A stretch of 8,152 bases of DNA, from assembly GCA_022842565.1 (NCBI GenBank), contig JALHPH010000063.1, forward strand, positions 1-8,152, written 5' to 3'. Below are positions 1 through 6,249 of this stretch, one piece after another. The stretch comes from Fimbriimonadaceae bacterium (lineage in GTDB: Bacteria > Armatimonadota > Fimbriimonadia > Fimbriimonadales > Fimbriimonadaceae). The translations under genes were made by a program, and so were the position numbers. Numbering within the stretch: the first letter of the stretch is position 1; each line of letters starts with the position of its first letter. Below the pieces are notes generated by a model. That model did no database searches. It saw nothing but the letters and a program-made list of their open reading frames with translations, and was not told the DNA's origin.

Positions 1-1843
1 CCCCAAAAGCTGGGAGGTCACCCCGGGCACCGCCTACATCGCTTACCAAGTCCCGCGAAGCTGGCGGCCGCTCTCCGATTTTTCTGGCTTACCCTTGCCA
101 GTCGTTCGCCTCGAAGCAACCCGGCTGCTGAACACGCTAGCCACCCTCCACGATCAGGGCGAGATCGCAGGATGGCTCGATCCCAATACCATTTGGCTTG
201 ATACTCAGCACCATGCGTCGTTCCATCTGCATTTCACGCACCGGTTCTGGTGTATGCAGCGGACTAACACCCCGCGAACGCCTTTCACCGCGCCCGAGTG
301 GCTGGAACTGAACGCTGCGCCCAGCCCTGCGTCGGACCTCTTCGCGCTCGGAGCCAGCCTTTGGTATGCGGTCACGGGCGAGCCCCCCGGCGAAAACCTG
401 AGCGCACGGGCACTTCTGGCCGAAGCCAACGACTATGACCGCGGCCTTCTCGACCTCATCCTCCATTGCTTGCAGCAGGATCCCATCGTCAGGCCACAGC
501 ATGCCCGGCAGGCGTTGGCGATCCTTTCGGCCCAGCGAGCACCCATCCCGGTTGCCGCTACCCTCGCGGAACTGGACACACGCCTCCGGTCGCTCCGCGC
601 GCTCAAGCCCAAAAAGCACGAATGCCCGGGATGCCAATCCCCCATCGAAGTCGCGACACCCTCCAAGCGCAACACCTGCCTCAGCGGGGATGCTGAGATC
701 GCAAGTCGCACCCTCGACACCAAACGGTGCGCCGCTTGTCGAGTGGGGGTGCTCAATTTGGTCGAAAACACCACTCCCCTAAGGATTTGCCCAGGATGCC
801 GCACCGGTTGGCTCTGGGCCGGCGCTGCGCTCAGCCCCTGGTCCAAAAAGAGCTACCGATGCGAGAAATGCCACGCAGAATTCCACGCGCGCGGTGAAAC
901 CGTGACCGTCGCCGCGAGTGAAGAAGTGACAACCTGGCAAGAGTTACGCGCGCAATCGGGTCGCGCCGAGCAGATTTGGTGCTGCGATCGCTGCTCGGCC
1001 CAGTTTGATGTCAACCCGAGCCAAACATGGACCCTCAAGCATCCCGACCGCGAGATCGACGGTCATCGCACTCTGTGGCCCGAAGAATGGGCGCGCATCG
1101 CCCAGGGACTCGCGCCGAGCTCTGGAAACGCCCATCACCCAAACCTCGATGAAGAATATGACCTTCAGCCGGGCGGCCTCACGTTGCTGGCCGGGGGTCC
1201 GAGCGCTTGGCGCGATGTTTACCTACCCGAGGAATCGGCGCGATGGATCGCCGGGGGCAAGCTGGATGGCCAGCCAGGCATTCTATGTCGGCGGTGCGGC
1301 CTTATGCTGAACTACGGCGAGAGCAACCTGCTTCGGCTGGTTGCGACAGGAAACAGCCCACGTGCCGAGGCTCTTCAGGCTCGTCTCGGCGCTAGCCACT
1401 CGTTCAACGATTGGCACGCCATCGCCCGCAGGCTCCCGCTCCTGGACCAGATCCACCTCTTAGAGCAGATGCTCGACGAGGCCGTGATCCGAGAATGGCT
1501 TGAAGGAGAACTCCACACCGAGTCCATTTTCAGCGGTGTGGCGCACGACTACAAGAACCGCAAGGGACAACTGACCATCTCGCGAACCGGAGTGCAGTTC
1601 AAGGCACGGCTGCGGCGTTGGGGCGCCAAGTGGACCGAGATCGAGCGTTTGTTCGCGGTCAACCGGACCCAGTTGATCGTTGAAAAATCCAACGGCGACC
1701 GCGCCGGGTTCGAACTAGAGCCCGCCGAGCTGAGCGTGACGCTGGACTCGGGTTGGCGCGGAGTCCCCATCACCGCGGCGGACATCGCCGATCGCTGCAA
1801 GCTCGAACTCAAGAAGATTCAGTCCGCCGAGACCCGTCGGTGA
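1..1843 (+). CDS. Pseudokinase-fold / zinc-ribbon protein, 5'-truncated by window
   Basis: The frame is open from the first complete codon at position 2 to the TGA at 1841-1843 (613 codons seen). No start is visible, so the N-lobe of the kinase fold lies upstream. Residues are counted from the codon at position 2. Residues 1 to about 175 resemble the C-lobe of a Hanks-type Ser/Thr kinase: a LHDQG turn leading into the catalytic-loop position (47-67), an intact APE motif (97-99), the SDLFALG helix-F segment with its Asp (112), and DPIVRP with the helix-I Arg (164). The HRD triad reads AGW (56-58), the loop Lys is Asp60, the Mg-binding Asn is Thr63, and no DFG is present, so phosphotransfer is unlikely. 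Cys pairs follow at 208/211, 243/246, 263/266, 287/290, 328/331 and 429/432, typical of zinc ribbons. Residues of about 515-601 are basic and beta-rich. Its partner and role are unknown; a scaffold or sensor is inferred. The 3' end overlaps the convergent membrane-protein gene by 25 bases. Confidence 0.8.
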   Translation, partial: PKSWEVTPGTAYIAYQVPRSWRPLSDFSGLPLPVVRLEATRLLNTLATLHDQGEIAGWLDPNTIWLDTQHHASFHLHFTHRFWCMQRTNTPRTPFTAPEWLELNAAPSPASDLFALGASLWYAVTGEPPGENLSARALLAEANDYDRGLLDLILHCLQQDPIVRPQHARQALAILSAQRAPIPVAATLAELDTRLRSLRALKPKKHECPGCQSPIEVATPSKRNTCLSGDAEIASRTLDTKRCAACRVGVLNLVENTTPLRICPGCRTGWLWAGAALSPWSKKSYRCEKCHAEFHARGETVTVAASEEVTTWQELRAQSGRAEQIWCCDRCSAQFDVNPSQTWTLKHPDREIDGHRTLWPEEWARIAQGLAPSSGNAHHPNLDEEYDLQPGGLTLLAGGPSAWRDVYLPEESARWIAGGKLDGQPGILCRRCGLMLNYGESNLLRLVATGNSPRAEALQARLGASHSFNDWHAIARRLPLLDQIHLLEQMLDEAVIREWLEGELHTESIFSGVAHDYKNRKGQLTISRTGVQFKARLRRWGAKWTEIERLFAVNRTQLIVEKSNGDRAGFELEPAELSVTLDSGWRGVPITAADIADRCKLELKKIQSAETRR

Positions 1844-3030
1844 CGCAACGGCACTGCCGGGATGGTGCTGGAATGAGCATCGCCACCTGCCGTGACCCTC
1901 ATTACGCGATCCAGAATGACCTTAAGCGCACCGCCTATCGGGAACGCCACGACCATTCCCACCAAGCCAAAGAGCGCGCCGCCCGCTAAGACCACAAAGA
2001 CGCTGAGCAGCGGGTTCAGTCCGACCGCCGAGCCCACCAGATTGGGGTGCGCGAACGTATCGTAAGACCAGGTGAAAGCGAGCATCACGCAGACCACCAC
2101 CAGCGCGAAAGTCCAAGAATTCCCGAAGGACATCATGAAGTTGCCTGTCAGCCCGCTCAGCCCAATGATAAAAAACGCGATGACGTAGTTCAGGAACCCA
2201 CCTACAAACGGGATGAGGTAGAGCACGCCGAAGAAAAGCGCAAGCAGGATCGCGTACGGCGCCCCCATAACGGACAGCAGTATCGCCATACACGTGCTGA
2301 AGATCACCCATGAGATGGTGATGCCGCGCAGGTAATTCAGGAAGACATCGCCCACATCGCCGACCACATCCATAACCGAATTCCGGATGCGCGGCGGTAT
2401 CCACCGGGGAGCCTTCTCGCGAAGACGGTCAAGATCGAGCAGCAGTAGCAAAGCCACAAAGGGTGCCAGCGGCAAAAGCAGCATCTGCGTTCCGACCGCG
2501 CCGATGATGCCCAGAGCGTTCGTGAAGAACCCCTGCACCAGCGCGGCGATGTCCTGGCGCCGTGGCTCCAAGTACTGCTCGGTGATTGCGGTGCGGGTTG
2601 TCGGCAGACCAAAGCGTTCAAGGGTTGGACGGAACTGAGCCAATGTGGAATCAACCACGTTTTGTTCGTAACCGCGCTTGGCTCGCAGGGCCGGATTCCA
2701 TCGCACAAAGTAGTTGCTGCGGTAACTCTCGGCGGCAAACTGCCGTGTGAGTTGGGTCGCTCCGTTACTGAAACCCACGATCTGCGCCCCGACAACCGGA
2801 ACAGCCCAGATCAGAACGGCCACCACAAGACCGAAGAACGCAGTAAAAACGAGACCAACGGCTCGTTTGGTGGGGACTCCCTTTTTGCGCAGACGGAGCA
2901 CGACCGGCTCCAAAAGCACAGCAACAAGGAACCCCAGCAGGAACGGGAATAGGATTCCCCGAACCAAGTAGAGGAAGTAAAGGGTGGTCGCGACAACGAC
3001 CACCCAGAGGGCTACTTTCCAGCCGCCCAA
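1819..3030 (-). CDS. AI-2E family (PerM/YdiK-like) membrane transporter
   Basis: This encodes a 403-aa multi-pass inner-membrane protein of the AI-2E transporter family, the usual size for that group. Hydrophobic segments lie at about 6-40 and 57-82. A soluble stretch of about 85-165 follows, then further helices at about 168-200, 235-273, 275-297, 305-322 and 340-373. Family hallmarks are LIPFVGG (272-278), HPNLVGSAVGLNPLL (328-342) and GALFGLVGMVVAFPI (351-365). Members are annotated as AI-2 exporters, but several transport other solutes or ions, so the substrate is not predictable here. The start is TTG at 3028-3030. The stop of the preceding YtxH gene lies in the same frame only three codons upstream, and AAGGA at 3037-3041 sits 6 bases before the TTG, which fixes the start. 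It is the last gene of the minus-strand unit and ends inside the convergent neighbour. The final 20 or so residues are polar and probably disordered. Confidence 0.9.
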   Translation of the reverse strand: MGGWKVALWVVVVATTLYFLYLVRGILFPFLLGFLVAVLLEPVVLRLRKKGVPTKRAVGLVFTAFFGLVVAVLIWAVPVVGAQIVGFSNGATQLTRQFAAESYRSNYFVRWNPALRAKRGYEQNVVDSTLAQFRPTLERFGLPTTRTAITEQYLEPRRQDIAALVQGFFTNALGIIGAVGTQMLLLPLAPFVALLLLLDLDRLREKAPRWIPPRIRNSVMDVVGDVGDVFLNYLRGITISWVIFSTCMAILLSVMGAPYAILLALFFGVLYLIPFVGGFLNYVIAFFIIGLSGLTGNFMMSFGNSWTFALVVVCVMLAFTWSYDTFAHPNLVGSAVGLNPLLSVFVVLAGGALFGLVGMVVAFPIGGALKVILDRVMRVTAGGDAHSSTIPAVPLRHRRVSAD

Positions 3031-3036
3031 TAGATT

Positions 3037-3041
3037 TCCTT
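3037..3041 (-). promoter_or_regulatory. Shine-Dalgarno site for the TTG-start transporter gene
   Basis: On the minus strand AAGGA lies 6 bases before the TTG start at 3030. It overlaps the TAA stop of the upstream YtxH gene (3040-3042), so termination and re-initiation are likely coupled. It supports TTG as the true start because no ATG or GTG fits between the stop and the TTG. Confidence 0.75.
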
Positions 3042-3285
3042 AGGCTCCGACTTCTTCAGCGGCATCGACGCCAGCAGCCACCAGAGCTTGGCGCTTGGTG
3101 CGTTGCTCGTTGACCCATTCCGAAGTCTTATCCTTCAATTCCTTTGCCTTCTCGGCGATGTCGTGCCGAACGTCGGTTCCGGGCTTCGGCGCAAAAAGCA
3201 CTCCAGCCGCAGCACCCACGATGGCTCCCAAACCGAAACCGGCCAACAAATAGACCAACGAATTCTTATCGCTTGAATCACTCAT
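3040..3285 (-). CDS. YtxH-family small membrane protein
   Basis: This is an 81-aa protein with the YtxH (gas-vesicle-GvpP-like) layout. A short polar N-terminus (1-9) precedes one Gly/Ala-rich membrane helix (about 10-31, with GFGLGAIVGAAAGVLFAP). The family signature LFAPKPGTDVR follows at 30-40, and then an amphipathic, charged helix to about residue 68. YtxH proteins are membrane-anchored and often stress-induced; no biochemical activity is established for them. The start ATG at 3283-3285 has AGGTGA at 3290-3295 upstream, a slightly short spacing. The gene sits 40 bases after the 123-aa membrane protein and 9 bases before the AI-2E-type transporter, in the same direction. In Bacillus, ytxH lies beside ytxG (DUF948), another small membrane/coiled-coil protein, and the neighbouring 123-aa gene may fill that position here. 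Confidence 0.88.
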   Translation of the reverse strand: MSDSSDKNSLVYLLAGFGLGAIVGAAAGVLFAPKPGTDVRHDIAEKAKELKDKTSEWVNEQRTKRQALVAAGVDAAEEVGA

Positions 3286-3325
3286 ATGATCACCTATCCA
3301 ATGGATTTTTCTAACAGGTCAAGAA

Positions 3326-3697
3326 TCAACGACTTTTGCGAGTCGCGACCCTGTTCCCTAAGTATCCAACAATTTGTCGGACTGCGAACGATAATACCGG
3401 AGAAAGATAAGGTGGTAGGCCACGCGTGCCTACCGCCGAAAAGAGCCCCTGTACCACACTATCTGCAAACGTATGAGGTACCGGCAGCGTTCTCGGCGTA
3501 GTCATTTTAGCCTCTAGCTGGGCCATGGCCGTCTTCTGCTCGGCCACGGAAGCATCCAGTCGGCCCACCATCGCATCGAGCTTTTCCAAACTGGTTTTGA
3601 GCTGACCGATGCTCTTCATCACCGCGACGAGGGCCGTGATACACGCCAAAAGGCCAACGAGGCTGAGAATCGAGATGATGAGGGCGAACTCAGTCAA
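3326..3697 (-). CDS. Membrane-anchored coiled-coil protein, possibly YtxG/DUF948-like
   Basis: This 123-aa protein has an N-terminal membrane helix at about 4-27 followed by a heptad-like amphipathic helix (about 28-65, Leu/Met/Val spaced among Lys, Asp and Glu). A Pro-rich break (TTPRTLPVP, 66-74) leads to a C-terminal segment of about 75-123 that is moderately hydrophobic and ends in basic residues (RVATRKSR). One helix plus coiled coil beside a ytxH gene recalls YtxG/DUF948, but I cannot confirm this from motifs. The start is TTG at 3695-3697. It overlaps the TGA of the 67-aa gene (shared bases TTGA) and follows an excellent Shine-Dalgarno sequence. The C-terminal half matches no family I recognise. 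The context suggests an envelope role. Confidence 0.75.
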   Translation of the reverse strand: MTEFALIISILSLVGLLACITALVAVMKSIGQLKTSLEKLDAMVGRLDASVAEQKTAMAQLEAKMTTPRTLPVPHTFADSVVQGLFSAVGTRGLPPYLSPVLSFAVRQIVGYLGNRVATRKSR

Positions 3698-3897
3698 ACA
3701 GAGACCTCCCGAGCTTTGGCCTGGTCGCGCAGATCGTCAATCTGATCCTGCAGCTCGATCACATCGCGGTTCAGCCGGTGAAGGTGATTCACAAGAAACA
3801 CCATCACGGCAGCCACCACGACCATGAAGAAAAAGGCGATGGTGGACATCCAGATGCTCACCATTTCCATGCGGTCGGCGTTTGCGAGTGCTCTCAT
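3694..3897 (-). CDS. Small one-pass membrane protein (67 aa), unknown
   Basis: This encodes 67 residues: a short N-terminus, one strongly hydrophobic helix (about 14-37, rich in Val, Ala, Phe and Met), then a charged helix rich in Asp, Gln, Arg and Leu (about 40-63) that could form a short coiled coil. I do not recognise a family. The layout repeats that of the next gene (helix, then coiled coil), so the two may pair. The ATG at 3895-3897 has no obvious Shine-Dalgarno sequence. An alternative ATG at 3847-3849 (giving 51 aa) has GGTGAG 7 bases upstream and would begin just before the helix, so the N-terminal 16 residues are uncertain. It lies 27 bases after mnmA and overlaps the next gene by 4 bases, which argues that it is a real, co-translated gene. 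Confidence 0.7.
   Translation of the reverse strand: MRALANADRMEMVSIWMSTIAFFFMVVVAAVMVFLVNHLHRLNRDVIELQDQIDDLRDQAKAREVSV
3705..3710 (-). promoter_or_regulatory. Shine-Dalgarno site for the 123-aa membrane gene
   Basis: GGGAGG on the minus strand lies 7 bases before the TTG at 3697, inside the 3' end of the 67-aa gene. Its strength and spacing justify a TTG start that overlaps the preceding stop codon. Confidence 0.8.
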
Positions 3898-3924
3898 GGT
3901 TTTATTGTGTCCGATCCCTCGGCA

Positions 3925-5001
3925 TCACAGCGAGGCAATGACGCCCCCTGCCAGCACGCTCTGGCCCCGGTAGGCCACCGCAATCTGTCCAGGCGTCACC
4001 GCCCGAACTGGTTGATCAAAAACAAGCTTCGGCTCATCGCCTGGCACCAGCTTTGCAGGTGCTGGATCCATGTTGTAACGGATTTTTGCCATCACCCTCA
4101 CCGGCTCCACCTGCTCAGTGTGCCAGATCATCTGCTCCAGGCGCACTTCCTTTTGCATCAGGCCCTCGTCATGACCAACCACCACGCGGTTCTCACTTGG
4201 CTTCAATTCGAGCACAAAAAGCGGGCGGCCGTTACGCGCAGTCAGTCCAATACCCTTGCGCTGGCCCACCGTGAACCCAGCCACTCCGGCATGTTCCCCA
4301 ACCACGCGGCCCTCGGCGTCCACCATCTCGCCCGGCGAGAAGAGCTCGGGTCGCTCCTTCTTAATGAACTCCGCGTACCCGCCTGCCTCGCTCACGAAGC
4401 AAATCTCTTGCGAATCGGGCTTGTCCGCGACTGGAAGACCCATCTCGCGCGCCATGCGCCGCGTGTCCGCCTTGCCTGGCAGCTCGCCGAGCGGGAACAT
4501 CACCCTCCGAAGCTGCTTGTCACCCAACATGTACAGCACGTAGCTTTGGTCCTTTCCGCCGCGTGATCGCAGAAGCCTGCTAAAACCGGTCTCGGGATTG
4601 CGCCGGATACGGGCGTAGTGTCCTGTCACCAGAATGTCGCACCCCAGCTCGTCAAGCTTCTCCATCAGCGTGTCGAACTTCACCTTCTTGTTGCACTGCA
4701 CGCAGGGGTTCGGGGTGCGGCCACGGCCGTATTCCTCGATAAAGTCATCAATAACCGCCTTCCGAAACTGGTCTCGGAAGTTCATCACGTAGTGCGGGAT
4801 ATCCAGAATCCTGGCGACCCGGCGAGCGTCTTCGACAGCCCCGAGCGAGCAACATCCAGCATGGCGCGGATCGGTCTGGCTCTCCTGCCAGATCTGCATC
4901 GTCACGCCAATCACATCGTAACCGCGCTGCTTCATGAGCCCAGCGACCACGCTGCTATCCACGCCGCCCGACATGGCGATGAGTACGCTCGGCTTTTTCA
5001 A
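3925..5001 (-). CDS. mnmA: tRNA-specific 2-thiouridylase MnmA
   Basis: This cytoplasmic enzyme uses ATP to adenylate U34 of tRNA-Lys, -Glu and -Gln and then transfers persulfide sulfur to make s2U34, which supports accurate decoding of purine-ending codons. At 358 aa it is full length. Visible motifs are the PP-loop SGGVDSS (11-17), the NPCVQCN motif with the first catalytic Cys (100), GHYAR (127-131), DSQEICFV with the second catalytic Cys (201), GFTVGQRKG (242-250) and the C-terminal TPGQ/VAYRG segment (336-346). All key residues are present. The start is TTG at 4999-5001. It overlaps the TGA of the VKOR-DsbA gene in the bases TTGA and is preceded by GGAGG at 7 bases, and it puts the PP-loop at the usual distance from the N-terminus. 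Translation is probably coupled to the thiol-oxidase gene. The sulfur donor (a cysteine desulfurase) is not encoded in the window. Confidence 0.97.
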   Translation of the reverse strand: MKKPSVLIAMSGGVDSSVVAGLMKQRGYDVIGVTMQIWQESQTDPRHAGCCSLGAVEDARRVARILDIPHYVMNFRDQFRKAVIDDFIEEYGRGRTPNPCVQCNKKVKFDTLMEKLDELGCDILVTGHYARIRRNPETGFSRLLRSRGGKDQSYVLYMLGDKQLRRVMFPLGELPGKADTRRMAREMGLPVADKPDSQEICFVSEAGGYAEFIKKERPELFSPGEMVDAEGRVVGEHAGVAGFTVGQRKGIGLTARNGRPLFVLELKPSENRVVVGHDEGLMQKEVRLEQMIWHTEQVEPVRVMAKIRYNMDPAPAKLVPGDEPKLVFDQPVRAVTPGQIAVAYRGQSVLAGGVIASL

Positions 5002-6155
5002 GGACCGGCCTCCAAAGCCGCGCGCACGCTGGCGCGGCCCATTACTTCGTTCAGAGTGTTAGCATTCGCAATCATCGGCGGGAGCCCATTGACTATAACG
5101 ACAAACGAGGGGGTGCTTGTTATGCCGATTTTCTGAGCCGCTTCCACTGATGCCACCACCGCTTCGAAGGGCGGCTGCTCTGGACCGCTAAAGCCCTTGC
5201 GCGCGACCTCGCGGTCGACACCTAGTTCCACCAGCAGGTCGATAAACTTGTTGGCATCGTCTACTTTCTCGTATTCGGGCGAGAAGATGCGGTCCACAAA
5301 CTCCCAATACTTCCCATGCTCGGCCGCAATCTCGCTAGCCACTGCTGCGGGCAAGCTCATCTCGTGGCCCTCTTTGCCATACAGTGGCAGGTGCCGGTAC
5401 GCCACCCTCAGGGAGCGCGGGTAGGCCTCCTTCAGTTCCTTCAGTCGCGCCGAACTGCTTCGGCAAGCAGGGCAGTAGAAATCTGCGAATTCGATGAGCG
5501 TGACGGTCGCGTTCTTTGGGCCAGCGAAGTACTCCTCGTTCGGCACCAGACCCTCAATTCCTCCGAAAGTCTCAGTCGTCACCATTCGGACTTCGTTGGG
5601 CGCCATCGAGTTGCCCAGCATGCCTGTGCCCCCGATTGCGAGCACGAAGAACGCCCCGATCAGCACGTTGTCCAGTGTGTCGAGCTTCCATTCCCGCGAC
5701 TTCGAAGAGGAAAGGACGCCATACGCCAGGAAGGTGAGGATCATGGTGACAGCGGAAGCCATGCACCAAACACAGTTCAGCTTCAGTTGGATGAGAAGTA
5801 CGTTCATCAGCCCGAAGCTGAGGAGCGCCCCTACACCGCTGATCACCAGACCCACAGAAATGGACTTAGCCCGCAGCCCCTCAGCCAAGAACGGCCTCGC
5901 CGCCGCCAGCGCAAAAAGCACTACGTAAACCAGAAGCCCATAAAGCGCCACGGGTTGCCCAAACCATTTTGATTCCGGCAGACGAGCCAGCACGTCGCAG
6001 GCGCTCGTACCACCGCAGGGAATCGTGCGTCCAGTCAGGTGCGTGAAGCTGAGAGTGCCGGCGACAAACATGCCGACCGCACCCAGAAACAACAGCACCC
6101 TATTCAGAACACTTGGATTCACGCTGGTTGATGATACGGCTTTTTGGCGCCGCAT
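4998..6155 (-). CDS. VKOR-DsbA fusion, disulfide-bond-forming thiol oxidase
   Basis: This 385-aa membrane protein joins a vitamin K epoxide reductase domain to a DsbA-like thioredoxin domain and so performs the DsbB and DsbA roles in one chain. Membrane helices lie at about 17-39, 68-89, 97-124, 129-149 and 163-183. The VKOR part has the loop cysteines Cys47 and Cys53 (CGGTSAC), SKWFGQPVALYG (62-73) and the CVWC active site (128-131). The exported domain (about 205-385) has CPAC (228-231) after IEFADFY and a cis-Pro loop TSTP (346-349). In this family, electrons pass from substrate thiols to CPAC, then the loop cysteines, CVWC and quinone, and all these cysteines are present. The ATG at 6153-6155 has GGAG at 6163-6166, 7 bases upstream. 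It is the first gene of the minus-strand unit and overlaps mnmA by 4 bases. I recognise the fusion type but no firm gene symbol. Confidence 0.95.
   Translation of the reverse strand: MRRQKAVSSTSVNPSVLNRVLLFLGAVGMFVAGTLSFTHLTGRTIPCGGTSACDVLARLPESKWFGQPVALYGLLVYVVLFALAAARPFLAEGLRAKSISVGLVISGVGALLSFGLMNVLLIQLKLNCVWCMASAVTMILTFLAYGVLSSSKSREWKLDTLDNVLIGAFFVLAIGGTGMLGNSMAPNEVRMVTTETFGGIEGLVPNEEYFAGPKNATVTLIEFADFYCPACRSSSARLKELKEAYPRSLRVAYRHLPLYGKEGHEMSLPAAVASEIAAEHGKYWEFVDRIFSPEYEKVDDANKFIDLLVELGVDREVARKGFSGPEQPPFEAVVASVEAAQKIGITSTPSFVVIVNGLPPMIANANTLNEVMGRASVRAALEAGP
5009..5013 (-). promoter_or_regulatory. Shine-Dalgarno site for mnmA (TTG start)
   Basis: GGAGG on the minus strand lies 7 bases before the TTG at 5001, within the last codons of the VKOR-DsbA gene. 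It fixes the unusual start codon and indicates translational coupling across the TTGA overlap. Confidence 0.8.
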
Positions 6156-6249
6156 ATCCCAACTCCAACAACCTGCGAACCTAATTCAATCCCAAACTTG
6201 GAGCAACGGGCCGAGATGGGGTACCTTTCCTTCCCTAGAACCCACCTTC
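6156..6249. promoter_or_regulatory. Divergent intergenic region between VKOR-DsbA unit and miaB
   Basis: These 94 bases separate two divergently read genes, so by position they should hold promoters for both. No strong sigma-70 match is visible. The best candidate towards miaB is a weak TTGGAG / TACCTT pair with 18-base spacing, and nothing better appears on the other strand. GGAG at 6163-6166 serves the VKOR-DsbA start. A short CCAA/TTGG inverted repeat occurs near 6192-6201 and is too small to interpret. The promoter role is inferred from gene orientation. Confidence 0.45.

Noticed and set aside
137..637. A 166-codon - strand open frame within the kinase-like region
   Set aside because: It is Arg-rich, without motifs, and fully covered by the + strand gene that has clear kinase-fold landmarks.
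2337..2795. A 152-codon - strand open frame inside the transporter gene
   Set aside because: It is a frame-shifted reading of the AI-2E-type gene on the same strand, with implausible Trp/Ser/Arg-rich composition.
3286..3325. A small ATCC/GGAT hairpin between the 123-aa gene and ytxH, considered as a terminator or processing site
   Set aside because: The stem is only 4 base pairs with a 3-base loop, and the T-rich stretch is on the wrong side for the minus-strand transcript.
3778..4566. A 262-codon + strand open frame
   Set aside because: It lies opposite mnmA and the 67-aa gene, is unusually rich in His and Leu, and shows no domain pattern. This is the usual antisense shadow of a GC-rich gene.
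5316..5972. A 218-codon + strand open frame
   Set aside because: It is opposite the VKOR-DsbA coding region, with His/Arg/Glu-rich composition and no recognisable motif.
6025..6249. A 75-codon N-terminal extension of miaB starting at ATG 6025
   Set aside because: It is antisense to the well-supported VKOR-DsbA N-terminus up to 6155, has no MiaB-like content, and would give an atypically long protein. ATG 6250 fits the family.
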